Source: a virus. Taken from it: a DNA stretch of 64,000 nt. The notes under the pieces were generated by a model that ran no database searches, was not told the DNA's origin, and was given only the letters and a program-made list of their open reading frames with translations. How positions within the stretch are numbered: the first letter of the stretch is position 1; the number at the start of each line of letters is the position of its first letter. The stretch is from the IMG/VR virus record IMGVR_UViG_3300046648_000377, positions 1 through 64,000 of that record, one strand, 5' to 3'. This document shows positions 29,186-37,802 of the stretch, piece by piece. Made by a program: the position numbers and the translations under genes.

Positions 29186-29650
29186 TCAGACCGCGTCGAC
29201 TTCCGGGCGCCAGTTCCGGATAGCCAGGTCGAGGATGACCTTGCCGGCGCCCAGCGTGGCCACCGCCGCCGAGGCGGTGAGGAAAATCGGCACATCGTCG
29301 GTGGGATCACCAATCACCCCGGTGAGCACGAAATCTTCGGCGGTCAGGGACACAGCGGCGTTCCCGTTCTGCTCGAGCGCGAGCGCGTCGATGACCGTCT
29401 CGGTACCAATCTTGTACTTGCCGGTCGGTGCACCGTTCGTATCCAGCTTCGGAACGCGGAGGGCGCAAAGGTGCGGAATGAGGACGCAGCCCCCGGGCAC
29501 GATGCCGATCTGAACCTGATCGGCGTTCGCCACCGCGGCCGGAAAAACGGCACGGTTGCCGAGATCGGTGACCTGTCGATCGATATAGACACCGCCGTTG
29601 GCAAAGGGCGTGATGCCTGCAACCAGCAGCGTGTTGATGTACTTGGACAT
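29186..29650 (-). CDS. Predicted head protein downstream of major capsid
   Basis: The 154-residue protein (MSKYINTLLVAGITPFANGG at the start) is beta-rich and Ala/Val-rich. ATG 29650 follows AGAGGAAAC. It is the first gene downstream of the major capsid gene. A small abundant beta protein here is often a head-decoration or stabilising protein, but homology was not checked. The ~107-bp leader separating it from the capsid gene carries a weak CATGAATCGC variant of the late leader element. Confidence 0.6.
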   Translation of the reverse strand: MSKYINTLLVAGITPFANGGVYIDRQVTDLGNRAVFPAAVANADQVQIGIVPGGCVLIPHLCALRVPKLDTNGAPTGKYKIGTETVIDALALEQNGNAAVSLTAEDFVLTGVIGDPTDDVPIFLTASAAVATLGAGKVILDLAIRNWRPEVDAV

Positions 29651-29757
29651 GAGCGTTTCCTCTCGAAGCGAAGGGGGTTCGTGCGATTCATGCAACTTGC
29701 GAAAATTCGCAAGCTGAAGGTGCCGATCCCGCCCGGGTAGCCCGGGCGGGACGACGT

Positions 29758-30879
29758 TTACGCGGCGATCGGGTTCGGGTCCGTGGCGAAGGTGTCGACC
29801 GACAGCAGGCCGAAGTCGCGATCCTTGTAGCGGGTCTTCTTCATGCCAAGGATCGTGCTCGAGGAGATGACGATCTGGTTGCCATCGTCCTCGGTACCCT
29901 CGTACCAGTCGTAGCGTAGGCCGGAACCCGGGCTACCGTATGCCTGGACGAGAGCCTGCGCACCCAGGAACAGTGCTCGCGCCGCGGGCTGGGCGTTGTC
30001 GACGCCGGCATTGTTGAAACGGATCACGCCGTTGTGGCTGTGCAGGATGACGCCGCGATGCATACCGAGCGCGCCGGTGAAGATCGGGTTGCCCTGCCCC
30101 TGCGCAGCGGCGGCCGCCTTCTGGATTTCGAGCCAGCCGGTCGTGCCCTGGTTCTTCGTCCGCAGGTCGTGCTCCTGGAACGAGTGCATGACCATGACGT
30201 AGCGATCCTCGCCATTGATCTTGATCGGGCGCAGCTTCACACGACCATCCGAACCGCCGCCCATCGTCGCCGCCTTGGTGACAGCCCGGTCGATCACGGA
30301 GAGGTCCATGTAGTCGTCGTTGCTGAGCGTCGCGAAGTTGGTCGCATCGCCGCCGAACAGCCAGTGGTCGCCGTCGGGCGTCGTGAACTGGTTGCCGGCG
30401 AAGCCCGCATAACCGAGGTCCTGGATGAAGTCGCCGTTGATGCCCCGGGAGCCAGACGCAGTCATGAAGGTCTCTTCATCGCTCCAGCGCGCCCACCACT
30501 CGGACATCTTGACGCGGGCAATCGAGCGCAGGTTGTGCAGCGTCCGCTTCCGGCTCATCCGGCCGCCGGCGTTAACGCCGCAGCGGACTTGGTCGATCAT
30601 GATGGTGTCGCTGAAGTTCTTCAGCTTTTCGTGCTTACCGCGCAGCAGGTTGTCACCGAAGGTGGGCTTCTGCGTCAGCGGCGCGAACAAGTCGTACTTG
30701 ATGGTGTCGCCCGCTTCATTCTCGAGCTCCGTGAGTACCTGGATCGGCACCGGAGCATCCTCCTTCTTGGAGGCAAAGCGGGACTGCCAGTACGAATCGC
30801 GTGCCTGGTCGGTGAAAAGCGTGGCGGACCAGCGCTTCACCGCAATGGGGTTGTTCAAGCCAACAATGGTCTGCGACAT
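29758..30879 (-). CDS. Major capsid protein, N4-gp56 family
   Basis: The 373-residue protein has the N4-gp56-type pattern: MSQTIVGLNNPIAVKRWSAT and DSYWQSRFA at the N-terminus, a central TFGDNLLRGKHEKLKNFSDTIMIDQVR, and a long C-terminal domain with GIHRGV-like (GMHRGVILHSHN) and GSGLRYDWYEG stretches. It forms the icosahedral shell. ATG 30879 is preceded by GAGGAAAG and lies inside a predicted hairpin formed with the conserved leader at 30918-30905. It follows the scaffold and CsrA-like genes. Confidence 0.9.
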   Translation of the reverse strand: MSQTIVGLNNPIAVKRWSATLFTDQARDSYWQSRFASKKEDAPVPIQVLTELENEAGDTIKYDLFAPLTQKPTFGDNLLRGKHEKLKNFSDTIMIDQVRCGVNAGGRMSRKRTLHNLRSIARVKMSEWWARWSDEETFMTASGSRGINGDFIQDLGYAGFAGNQFTTPDGDHWLFGGDATNFATLSNDDYMDLSVIDRAVTKAATMGGGSDGRVKLRPIKINGEDRYVMVMHSFQEHDLRTKNQGTTGWLEIQKAAAAAQGQGNPIFTGALGMHRGVILHSHNGVIRFNNAGVDNAQPAARALFLGAQALVQAYGSPGSGLRYDWYEGTEDDGNQIVISSSTILGMKKTRYKDRDFGLLSVDTFATDPNPIAA

Positions 30880-30918
30880 GAGTTCTTTCCTCGAAATAAG
30901 GGAAGGCACTCATGCGCC
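30873..30918 (-). promoter_or_regulatory. Conserved leader hairpin of the capsid gene
   Basis: The element GGCGCATGAGTGCC (minus strand, 30918-30905) can pair with ACTCATGtCGC at the capsid start (30883-30873), 7 bp plus 3 bp across a 1-nt bulge. The ribosome site GAGGAAA lies in the loop and can pair with TTCC nearby. The CsrA-like gene ends 73 bp upstream of the ATG. GGA in a hairpin loop is the usual CsrA target form. Confidence 0.65.
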
Positions 30919-30952
30919 GGATCGAATTGTCGCGCTCTTGCGCGGGTGAGGT

Positions 30953-31201
30953 TTACGCGCTCTGCGTATGCCTCGTCAAAAAGGGACGACTCTCGTCCTT
31001 CGCCCCTTCTTTGATCGGTGGCCGCTGCCTCGCTAACGGAGCGGTCGCGGGTATCGGTACTCCAGCCTTGACGCGACTCACGTCGTCCGGACTGTCGATC
31101 ACCAGGCGGGCCCGCTGTCCGGTCTTTTTCTCGAGCCGGATGCGCGTGCCGTCGCCGATGAGCAGTGTATCGCCTGGAGCGAGATCAAGGTGAAGCGACA
31201 T
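30953..31201 (-). CDS. CsrA-like translational regulator
   Basis: The first ~45 of 82 residues align by eye with CsrA/RsmA: LHLDLAPGDTLLIGD against LILTRKVGESLMIGD, then RIRLEKKTGQRARLVIDSPDDVS against the CsrA strands ending in APKEVS. CsrA dimers bind GGA motifs in hairpin loops at ribosome sites. Differences: the Thr-Arg pair of strand 1 is lost, and the RNA-binding Arg44 position is Lys. A ~35-residue basic tail is added. Located between scaffold and capsid genes, it could control virion-gene translation or disturb host CsrA. ATG 31201 was chosen as given. Confidence 0.75.
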   Translation of the reverse strand: MSLHLDLAPGDTLLIGDGTRIRLEKKTGQRARLVIDSPDDVSRVKAGVPIPATAPLARQRPPIKEGAKDESRPFLTRHTQSA

Positions 31202-31206
31202 GGGCG

Positions 31207-32223
31207 TTATTCCGGCGTGCCAGAGGGCTTGCCCGAGGTCGTGGCCCCCGGCGCATCGCGCAGGTATGCCTCCACGGCGTCAGGGGTCATCTTGGCCAGG
31301 GCGAGCTCGAGGGAATTAATGTCGCTTCCGTCCAACGTGCCGTACGCGGTGTTGCCGGCCGGTCGTTCCATGGAGGCCGCCGCTGGCGCGCTGGCAAGTG
31401 TCTGCGGCACCGCCGGCGGCGTACGGCCCGCAGTCGCTGCTGCCAACGCTACCTCGGCCGCTGTTGGGCCGCCGGCAGCGGGCGCGGCTGTCGGCTTGTA
31501 GTCGAATGCTTCGAACGCGGCCTCTGCTGCGCGTGCGAGCAGCTCCTGCGAGGGAAGCTTTCCTCCGGTTTCGCGGTCGATGACCTCGATCGCCCGCTGC
31601 ATCGCATCGCGACGCACCGGGTTGGCCATGAAGGCCTTGTTGGCCTCCATCCACGCGGCCGAGGCAGTGTTGAAGTCCACGGTAGCGGCATTCGCGGCAC
31701 GTGTTTGCTCTTCCTGCCAGAGCGTGAGCCGTGTGTTGAAGACGCTCTCTTCTTTGCTTAGCGCGCGGGACTGCGCCTGGAACTCACCGCTGTCGATCTC
31801 GCCGTCGTCATAGCGCTTCTGGACCGCGAGGAACTCGGCATCGAAGTCTTTCGGGGCGCTCGGCATCGCGGCCTGCGGTGGCGCAGGTGGCGCTGCCGCC
31901 GGCACGACGGGCGTCGGCACGCTGGCGGCTGCTGCCGCAGCTGCTGCGGCGGCGTTCGCGGCAGCATCGTCCGTGGCCGCGCCGCTGGCAGCGGCCGCCG
32001 GAGCACCTTCGGCCGCCGGCACGGCACCCGCGGCGGGCGGCGCTGCCGCCGCCGCTGCAGCTGCTGCGGCGGCAGCCGCGTCCGTTGCTGCTGGAGCTGC
32101 GTCAGGGTCGACCAGGGGGTTTTCACCGATGGTTGCCAGCTGCGCGGTGAGCCGTGCTTCGTTGTCGGTGGGCGCGCCGGCGTCGATGTTGTGGGTCGGC
32201 TCGGTGTTCGTCGTGTCGTTCAT
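31207..32223 (-). CDS. Capsid scaffold/assembly protein
   Basis: The 338-residue acidic protein has an N-terminal disordered region with long Ala/Pro runs (~40-135), then a helical domain (DFDAEFLAVQKRYDDGEIDSG, SVFNTRLTLWQEEQ, ANPVRRDAMQRAIEVIDRE) and a C-terminal helix (LELALAKMTPDAVEAYLRD). Highly charged helical proteins between portal and capsid genes are scaffolds in podoviruses. ATG 32223 was chosen; longer upstream readings run through the portal gene in another frame. Confidence 0.8.
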   Translation of the reverse strand: MNDTTNTEPTHNIDAGAPTDNEARLTAQLATIGENPLVDPDAAPAATDAAAAAAAAAAAAAPPAAGAVPAAEGAPAAAASGAATDDAAANAAAAAAAAAASVPTPVVPAAAPPAPPQAAMPSAPKDFDAEFLAVQKRYDDGEIDSGEFQAQSRALSKEESVFNTRLTLWQEEQTRAANAATVDFNTASAAWMEANKAFMANPVRRDAMQRAIEVIDRETGGKLPSQELLARAAEAAFEAFDYKPTAAPAAGGPTAAEVALAAATAGRTPPAVPQTLASAPAAASMERPAGNTAYGTLDGSDINSLELALAKMTPDAVEAYLRDAPGATTSGKPSGTPE

Positions 32224-32230
32224 ATGGTCC

Positions 32231-34417
32231 TCACTGGATGGGAGCGGCGGGTGCTGCCGCCTGTGGGTCGTACAGACGGTCCGCCGCGGGAGCGAGCGGC
32301 GCCAACGCATGGAGCATTCCAGCGGTCTGAAGGGCTTGCGTCTTACCTTCCACCGTCGTGCTCCGCGCGGTTGCTTCGGCAGCCGACGCGCGTGCGTTGT
32401 CGAGCCTGGTCTTTGCCTGCTGGGCCTCGGTCGCGGTCTGCTCCTGTGCCTGCTTCGCGGCATCTGCGGCCTGCTGCGCCCGCAGGGCCTCTGGGCTGTT
32501 CTCCAGGCCGGGTGCCGTCTGGCCATTGATCTGGCGGATTCGGTTGACGAGGGCCTGCTTGTTCGGAATGTCCGTGAGGTCGACGGCCATATCGAGCATC
32601 TGCACACCGACGTCGGGTGGCATGCGGCCGATGAGTTCGAACAACGACTCGGCCATGGCCATACGAACCGTCTCGCGATAGTCGGTCTGATCGATGACGA
32701 AGTCGGCCTCGCTGTCCGTGATGTCGTTGTTCCAGGTCACGTCGCCCGTCGCGTGGTTGTACTGCGGGCTGTTAATGGAAAAGAACTTGATCGCCCCATC
32801 TGCGCCGGCGATGCGAACGACCTTCGGCAGCGATAAGAACTTCTCGCAGTTGCTGAGCGTCTTCTGCCCGGACTCCTGGATGGCCTGGCGGAAGTTGTCG
32901 AAGAGTTCCGCAGTCGTGACGCTGCCCTGCTGCTGCTTGGCGAGGATCGCCCTGCCGCTCTGGTCGCTGCTGGCGCCCTGGCCCGTGTTCTCGCGTGTGA
33001 CGCCACTCGCTTCGTAGATGTTGCCCTTCGATTCGGCGAGCATCGCGATCTGGCCGGTCATCGCGTCGAGGGCGCGATCGATCTTGAACTTCTCCATACC
33101 GTTCGGCGCCAAGCGGATCTCGCCATCCGGTCGCTTCGCCTCCTCGAGGTTGCGATCCTCGTCCGCCTCCTCCATCGCCCCGGTCTCGTAGATGACGCGC
33201 GTAGTCGACAGGTCGAACAGGATCTTCGAGCGGCGCTTGTTGTACTCGTCCTGGGCATCACGAGCTGGCCGGATGAGGCCGTAAGGCATGCCGTCCCGGT
33301 GACGGCGATACGCCCAGGTCGGGGTGAATGGAAAGCGCTTGTGCTTGTAGGGCGACTTGTTCAGGCGCAGCAGCGTGCCAGGCGTCCAGAGGGCGAACCA
33401 CATTTCCTCGGTTACGCTGTCGACCAGGCTGACGACGCCGGTGGAGAGAGCGTCCTGCATGACGGCATTCTTCGGGTCGAACGGCAGGCCATTAAGGTCG
33501 CTGGCGCTATCGCCCAAGACGAGCGGCGTATTCACGGCACGCTTGAACCAGGTCTCGAGGCAGAGCACGCGCTTGCGCGCCCGACGAAACATGCTGCTCG
33601 ACCCGTAGAGGTTGAACGAGCCAGAGTTGGCGGTGCGGTCTGACGAGAAGGGCGCCGGTGCGCCAAAGAACATCTGCGGTACCGACGACTCCATGATCAA
33701 CGACTCCATCGGGGAGTCGAGAGTGTCGATCGCGTGCTTGTCCAGCTCGGCGGCACGATCGGGCCACATAGCGATGGCGTAGTCGAGGTCGATCCACTTG
33801 GCGCGGGTCATGTACCGGCAGTCGCGCATGACGTTGCTACGACTGTACGGATCCCACCACATGCCCTTCCAGTCCTGGTGGCGGACCGTGATGGCCTCCT
33901 CGGACTTGTCGTTGTTGTAGCACTCCTCGGTCCAGCCGATGCCAACCTTCGCCGCATCGGCGAACTGCGCGCTACGCTCCCAGCCGGCGCCGTTCACGTC
34001 GGAGATCCACTTCAGGACATCCTTCTTCACCGCGGCAATGTCGACGTCCTGATCGGCCCGGGGCAGAACGTCCCAGTCGATACGCGTGCGGCGTTCGGTA
34101 CCGATCACCCAGTCAACCATCTGTTTGATGATCGGGAAGGTGAGCGGCGCCTGGCCACGCTCGAGGAGGACCTGGGCATCTTCAGCGCGCCATTGGATCG
34201 AGTCGTAGTAGTCCGCGTCGATGAGCTGCTCGCGACGACTGTCGGCGTGCTGGTCACGCGCCTCGGTCCACCAGTCTTCAAGGCGGCGGAGGATCCGCGT
34301 CCCTTCGTCGGTGTCAAGGTAGTGTGTCGGCGGGTTGTCCGCAGGATCAGCCGGCTGAAGCGCGCCGAACCCGTCGCCGTTATTCTGACCATGAACGTCA
34401 AGCATGCCCGTTGCCAT
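32231..34417 (-). CDS. Portal protein, P22-like
   Basis: The 728-residue protein forms the dodecameric DNA gateway at one capsid vertex. Typical features: RRLEDWWTEARDQHADSRREQ and ADYYDSIQW near the N-terminus, QMVDWVIGTERRTRIDW, an alpha/beta core with KGMWWDPYSR and DCRYMTRAKWIDLDYA, NEYNKR-like QDEYNKRRSKILFD, and a long Ala/Gln-rich C-terminal helix region. ATG 34417 is fixed by a TGATG overlap with the gene before it; the in-frame extension upstream is another gene's shadow. Confidence 0.9.
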   Translation of the reverse strand: MATGMLDVHGQNNGDGFGALQPADPADNPPTHYLDTDEGTRILRRLEDWWTEARDQHADSRREQLIDADYYDSIQWRAEDAQVLLERGQAPLTFPIIKQMVDWVIGTERRTRIDWDVLPRADQDVDIAAVKKDVLKWISDVNGAGWERSAQFADAAKVGIGWTEECYNNDKSEEAITVRHQDWKGMWWDPYSRSNVMRDCRYMTRAKWIDLDYAIAMWPDRAAELDKHAIDTLDSPMESLIMESSVPQMFFGAPAPFSSDRTANSGSFNLYGSSSMFRRARKRVLCLETWFKRAVNTPLVLGDSASDLNGLPFDPKNAVMQDALSTGVVSLVDSVTEEMWFALWTPGTLLRLNKSPYKHKRFPFTPTWAYRRHRDGMPYGLIRPARDAQDEYNKRRSKILFDLSTTRVIYETGAMEEADEDRNLEEAKRPDGEIRLAPNGMEKFKIDRALDAMTGQIAMLAESKGNIYEASGVTRENTGQGASSDQSGRAILAKQQQGSVTTAELFDNFRQAIQESGQKTLSNCEKFLSLPKVVRIAGADGAIKFFSINSPQYNHATGDVTWNNDITDSEADFVIDQTDYRETVRMAMAESLFELIGRMPPDVGVQMLDMAVDLTDIPNKQALVNRIRQINGQTAPGLENSPEALRAQQAADAAKQAQEQTATEAQQAKTRLDNARASAAEATARSTTVEGKTQALQTAGMLHALAPLAPAADRLYDPQAAAPAAPIQ

Positions 34418-34893
34418 CAGCCCACCGTCCTTTTGCCATTCACTTCGACGAAGAAATCGAGCCCTTCCTGAGCGCAGCCTTCCATGAACGCGTCCATGCT
34501 CTTGTCCTTGTAGAGGTCCGGATCGGGTGGCGACTTGCGCAGATCGCCGAGGTAATCCATCACGGCATCCATCACCCGGAACAAGTCGTCCTTGGTCACG
34601 AAGCCGTACAGCTGCTGGGCAAGGGGCGGGATCATCAGGTGTATGGCGTTGTGCTCCGCGTACTGCCACATCATCGACAGCGGAATGAACACACCCTTCC
34701 CCGGGTCGTTGCGCCTGAGGAAGAGGGCCGCCTGTCGGCCGTGGCCAGTACCGAAGTTCCCGTAGTGGAGTTCGACGGTCAGGTCGCCCTTCTTACCGAC
34801 GTGGCTATGCCTGGACGTGACGTGGTTGACGCCGGCGTTGTTGCCGGCGCCGGGCGTCATTGCGTAAGCGAAGCTCTCCCGCTTCATCGGCAT
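34417..34893 (-). CDS. Hypothetical protein upstream of portal
   Basis: A 158-residue mixed alpha/beta protein (MPMKRESFAYAMTPGAGNNA at the start). Both ends are set by TGATG overlaps with neighbours, so it is translated in series with them. It contains FVTKDDLFRVMDAVMDYLGDLRK and DAFMEGCAQEGLDFF. It may act in packaging or head assembly by position; I do not recognise it. Confidence 0.65.
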   Translation of the reverse strand: MPMKRESFAYAMTPGAGNNAGVNHVTSRHSHVGKKGDLTVELHYGNFGTGHGRQAALFLRRNDPGKGVFIPLSMMWQYAEHNAIHLMIPPLAQQLYGFVTKDDLFRVMDAVMDYLGDLRKSPPDPDLYKDKSMDAFMEGCAQEGLDFFVEVNGKRTVG

Positions 34894-35156
34894 CAGACCC
34901 GAGGCGGCCAGTACGCGACGGGATTCGCGCCGTCGTACGCCGCCAAGGCCTCGGCCTCGGTGTCGTACAGCATCACGCTGCCGATGTGCTGCGCACCGGC
35001 GAGGTCCAGCTGCGCCGTGCAGTTGACCATCACCGGCTCTGCGAGGGTGTCCTTGTCGGACCACGACCGGGTGATGATCGCCGGCGCGAGGTCGGTGCCG
35101 TTGCTGGTTACGACCTTGCCCTTCACGATGATGATGCGACCGATCGAGCCCTTCAT
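34893..35156 (-). CDS. Small hypothetical protein, packaging module
   Basis: An 87-residue protein rich in beta strands (GRIIIVKGKVVTSNG, MVNCTAQLDLAGAQHIGSVMLYD), ending in PVAYWPPRV. It overlaps both neighbours by 1-4 nt (ATGA upstream, TGATG downstream). No family recognised. Confidence 0.6.
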   Translation of the reverse strand: MKGSIGRIIIVKGKVVTSNGTDLAPAIITRSWSDKDTLAEPVMVNCTAQLDLAGAQHIGSVMLYDTEAEALAAYDGANPVAYWPPRV

Positions 35157-36010
35157 GCCTGCGTCTCCTGGGCTGCCGCAACAGGCACCGGTGCGGTGGC
35201 AAGCGCGCGGGCGATCCGCTGGAGGAGCACGTCGTCGAGCTGATCCATCAAGCTCGCCTGGCGGCGGAGCAACGCTTCGTCCGTATCCGTGGGAGCGCCG
35301 TGCCCGTCCAGAAACGCGTTGAGCTTGACCACGCGGGCCGCGAGCTCGGCTTGCTCGGCGCGCAGCCGGTCAAGCCACGTGTCCGCCGGCGGATCCTCGG
35401 CCTTCTTGCCGAAGCTGAAGACGTGTTCAAGCATCGCCTTCGCTTGCGGCCACGAGAGCAAATGAGTTCCGTAGCTCTGGGATCCCGGAACCACATCCGG
35501 GTGGACGTCTTCGGGCAGCGGATACTGCAGGAACGCCGTAACGTGCTCGTCGGTGACGGCGGTGGGCGCCACGGGCGTAGGCGGTGCAGCCTGCGCGGGA
35601 TCGGCTGCCACTTCGTTCGTCGACGCGGGCTCCGCCTCCACGAGCTCAGCGCCGACCGTGCCGGCGGCATCGTCCGCCACCGTTGGCGCTGCCGCATCGA
35701 CAGCAACCGGCTGCGGATCCACGCTCAGCTGTGATCCGGCCGCAAGCTGCTTGTAGAGGGCGTAACCCTCGAACTGCCAGAGCTTGCCAAGGATCTTGGG
35801 CTCCAGGCTCTGCGCGGCGTAGTCCTTGCCCTTCTCGGCGTCGAAGTTCGCCGGGTCCACGCAGGCGCTATGCCCGGTGTCCAGGTAGAAGCGGCCGTCG
35901 AGGAACGCGTGCGCAAACGTCGAGGTAGTCCCTTCCGGGTTGGTGAAAACGATCGTGACGCGAGCACGTAGGGCTGCGATCTGGTCCTGCGTAACGCTGT
36001 TCTGGTTCAT
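35153..36010 (-). CDS. Phage gp49-like domain protein with C-terminal helical hairpin
   Basis: Residues ~15-95 of 285 match the gp49-like phage family pattern (TIVFTNPEGTTSTFAHAFLDGRF, GHSACVDPANFDAEKGKDYA, LGKLWQFEGYALYKQL). A ~70-residue Ala/Val/Pro linker follows, then a segment LLSWPQAKAMLEHVFSFGKK and a helical hairpin with LRAEQAELAARVVKLNAFLDG and LLRRQASLMDQLDDVLLQRI, a pattern seen in crAss001_48-related small phage proteins. It seems a fusion of two or three small phage domains. Role unknown. Family names are from memory of the motifs. Confidence 0.65.
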   Translation of the reverse strand: MNQNSVTQDQIAALRARVTIVFTNPEGTTSTFAHAFLDGRFYLDTGHSACVDPANFDAEKGKDYAAQSLEPKILGKLWQFEGYALYKQLAAGSQLSVDPQPVAVDAAAPTVADDAAGTVGAELVEAEPASTNEVAADPAQAAPPTPVAPTAVTDEHVTAFLQYPLPEDVHPDVVPGSQSYGTHLLSWPQAKAMLEHVFSFGKKAEDPPADTWLDRLRAEQAELAARVVKLNAFLDGHGAPTDTDEALLRRQASLMDQLDDVLLQRIARALATAPVPVAAAQETQA

Positions 36011-36207
36011 GCTTCCTTCTCCTGCTTAGAAAACTGGACGTTGAACGCACGCTCGCTGTCGATCGTGATGTTCCGCTGGACCATGGCCTGGACGTCGTTG
36101 TCGTTCAGGCCATATAGGCCGGCGCAGATGCACGTGGCGAGGTTGCTGAAGCGGAGCGCGCCCTCTCGGGCACCGGGCTGGTTCGCCGGTTGGTTAACGT
36201 GGTTCAT
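36007..36207 (-). CDS. Small hypothetical protein between terminase and gp49-like gene
   Basis: A 66-residue protein from ATG 36207, preceded by TTGGAGAA; a TTG at 36219 would add four residues. The centre (ATCICAGLYGLNDNDVQAMVQ) is a hydrophobic helix with a Cys pair. It overlaps the end of the large terminase gene and the start of the next gene by 4 nt each. Confidence 0.55.
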   Translation of the reverse strand: MNHVNQPANQPGAREGALRFSNLATCICAGLYGLNDNDVQAMVQRNITIDSERAFNVQFSKQEKEA

Positions 36208-37802
36208 GAGGTTCTCCAATTGCGCTCGCGCCGGTCGTACCGGCGCTGGGTTGTCGAGGCGTCGTTGACGCCGTTCATGGGATGGCCTTGGGAGAACTGT
36301 CGGAAGGCATCGGCAGCGTTGGACGCCCAGTCATGCAGGGGATGGTCGTGCCAGACCTCGAGCTTCTCGTTCCAGTCCTTGCGGTAGCTCATGAGTGCCG
36401 GCAGGCCGCCGCGGCCCGACCCGGGAGGACTCTCGCCGCAGCGTGTGCGATCGAAGCGGCAGCGCGACAGGGACTGGCGAACCATGTCGATGCCATCCTG
36501 CAGGTTGTCGATCCGTTCGACGAGGACGACCTTGCCCGGTAGCAGATCCTGCAGGACCTGCAGGCGCGTCTTGTTTCCGGTACCGGCCCACTCGATGTTG
36601 ATGCCGTCGTGCGGCAGGTAGTGCTTCCCGTAGATGTATCGCTTCTCGCGCATGATCCGCACGTAGTGTTCGGCCTGCTCGCCTGACATCTCGTAGAAGT
36701 CGATGAAGTGGTGCCACGCGCCGACCTGCTGGTGGAACCAAATGTCGGTGGAGTCGGAGCGGCCGATGTCCCAGAAGGTGTTGACGGGGATGCCAGGGAT
36801 GATCGGCAGGTCGGTGACCCGGCCTTCCTTCATGGCCTTGGCGATCTCCTTGGCGTAGTAAGCGCCCTCGATCGCCTGCTCGAAGGCTTCCTCGGGCGTC
36901 GACGGGTGCTCCTGCTTCATCTTGTCGCCCTGCTCCTCCGACTTCTTCGCGTACCAGGCACGCTTTCGGTCGGAGAGGACGATCCCGCTTTCGTTCTCGA
37001 GCTTCGTGAAGTATTCGAGGATCTCGGTACCGAAGGTCACGCCCTCCGGGTCCAGCTCGTTGATCGGATCCTCGAACCAGCCGAAGAAGTTGAAGCGGTA
37101 GTCGAGCTTTGTCAGGACCGCAGTGCCCGCCTTCACCATGGCGTCCAGCTGGATCGAGCGCTGGACCATCTGGTAGAAGTCGCCGATGCGGCCGTGCGCC
37201 GTGGACTCGATCGTGACCAGGGCATCAGGCGAGACCGTGTTCAAGGCACCGGACTTCACCTCGGACGCGCGCAGCGGATAGAACGCGCACATCGGGCCGT
37301 ACTCAGATATGTGCAGGAACTGCAGCGTGCCCGAGCGGTGGGACAGCGAGACGTAGAGCTTCGATCCGTTGGAGAATTCGAGCTCGCCACCCATGTCCCG
37401 CTTGACGATGCGCCTGGCTGCCTTCAGCCAGTCCGGCAGACGGTCGTACGCGAACAGGATCTTGCCCTGGAACACCTTCTCAGCATCGCCCTGCTTGTGC
37501 ATGACGAGGCCGCACGTCGTGTTCGACCGGAACAGCGCCGTGTCTAGGGCGAGGATCGCGGCCATGGTGGTGATGCCGTGCTGGCGGCTCTTCAGCACCA
37601 TGTTCCGGTTATGGAACCCCGCGAGAAACAACTCCTGCACGGTGTTCGGCTTGAACATGACGACGTCGCCGTTCTTGTCGACGATCTTGTAGAGATTGCG
37701 CAGTCGCCAGTCGCGATCGGCGAGGAGCGCCATCAGGCGCGCCTGGGCATCAGCCCGGGCCGCGGCCTCGTCGTCAAGGTCGATGCGCTCAACTACCGCC
37801 AT
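36204..37802 (-). CDS. Terminase large subunit
   Basis: The ~532-residue packaging motor has a variant Walker A KSRQHGITT (~71-79), Walker B-like FLHISEYG (~163-169), and a C-terminal RNase H-like nuclease with TFWDIGRSDSTDIWFHQ (~355) and a final Asp in HDWASNAADAFR (~500). It cuts concatemers and drives DNA into proheads through the portal. ATG 37802 (14-nt overlap with the small subunit) is preferred, with weak AGGCGG ahead; ATG 37838 is possible. All catalytic motifs are present. Confidence 0.92.
   Translation of the reverse strand: MAVVERIDLDDEAAARADAQARLMALLADRDWRLRNLYKIVDKNGDVVMFKPNTVQELFLAGFHNRNMVLKSRQHGITTMAAILALDTALFRSNTTCGLVMHKQGDAEKVFQGKILFAYDRLPDWLKAARRIVKRDMGGELEFSNGSKLYVSLSHRSGTLQFLHISEYGPMCAFYPLRASEVKSGALNTVSPDALVTIESTAHGRIGDFYQMVQRSIQLDAMVKAGTAVLTKLDYRFNFFGWFEDPINELDPEGVTFGTEILEYFTKLENESGIVLSDRKRAWYAKKSEEQGDKMKQEHPSTPEEAFEQAIEGAYYAKEIAKAMKEGRVTDLPIIPGIPVNTFWDIGRSDSTDIWFHQQVGAWHHFIDFYEMSGEQAEHYVRIMREKRYIYGKHYLPHDGINIEWAGTGNKTRLQVLQDLLPGKVVLVERIDNLQDGIDMVRQSLSRCRFDRTRCGESPPGSGRGGLPALMSYRKDWNEKLEVWHDHPLHDWASNAADAFRQFSQGHPMNGVNDASTTQRRYDRRERNWRTS

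Noticed and set aside
20701-30920. GGCACTCATGCGCC copies as promoters
   Set aside because: No -35/-10 spacing fits at all three copies, whereas pairing with the start region does; I treat them as translational elements.
34417-34669. Longer portal protein starting at 34669
   Set aside because: The extra N-terminus is Arg-rich nonsense overlapping the well-supported gene at 34417-34893; the ATG at 34417 has a TGATG overlap typical of this operon.
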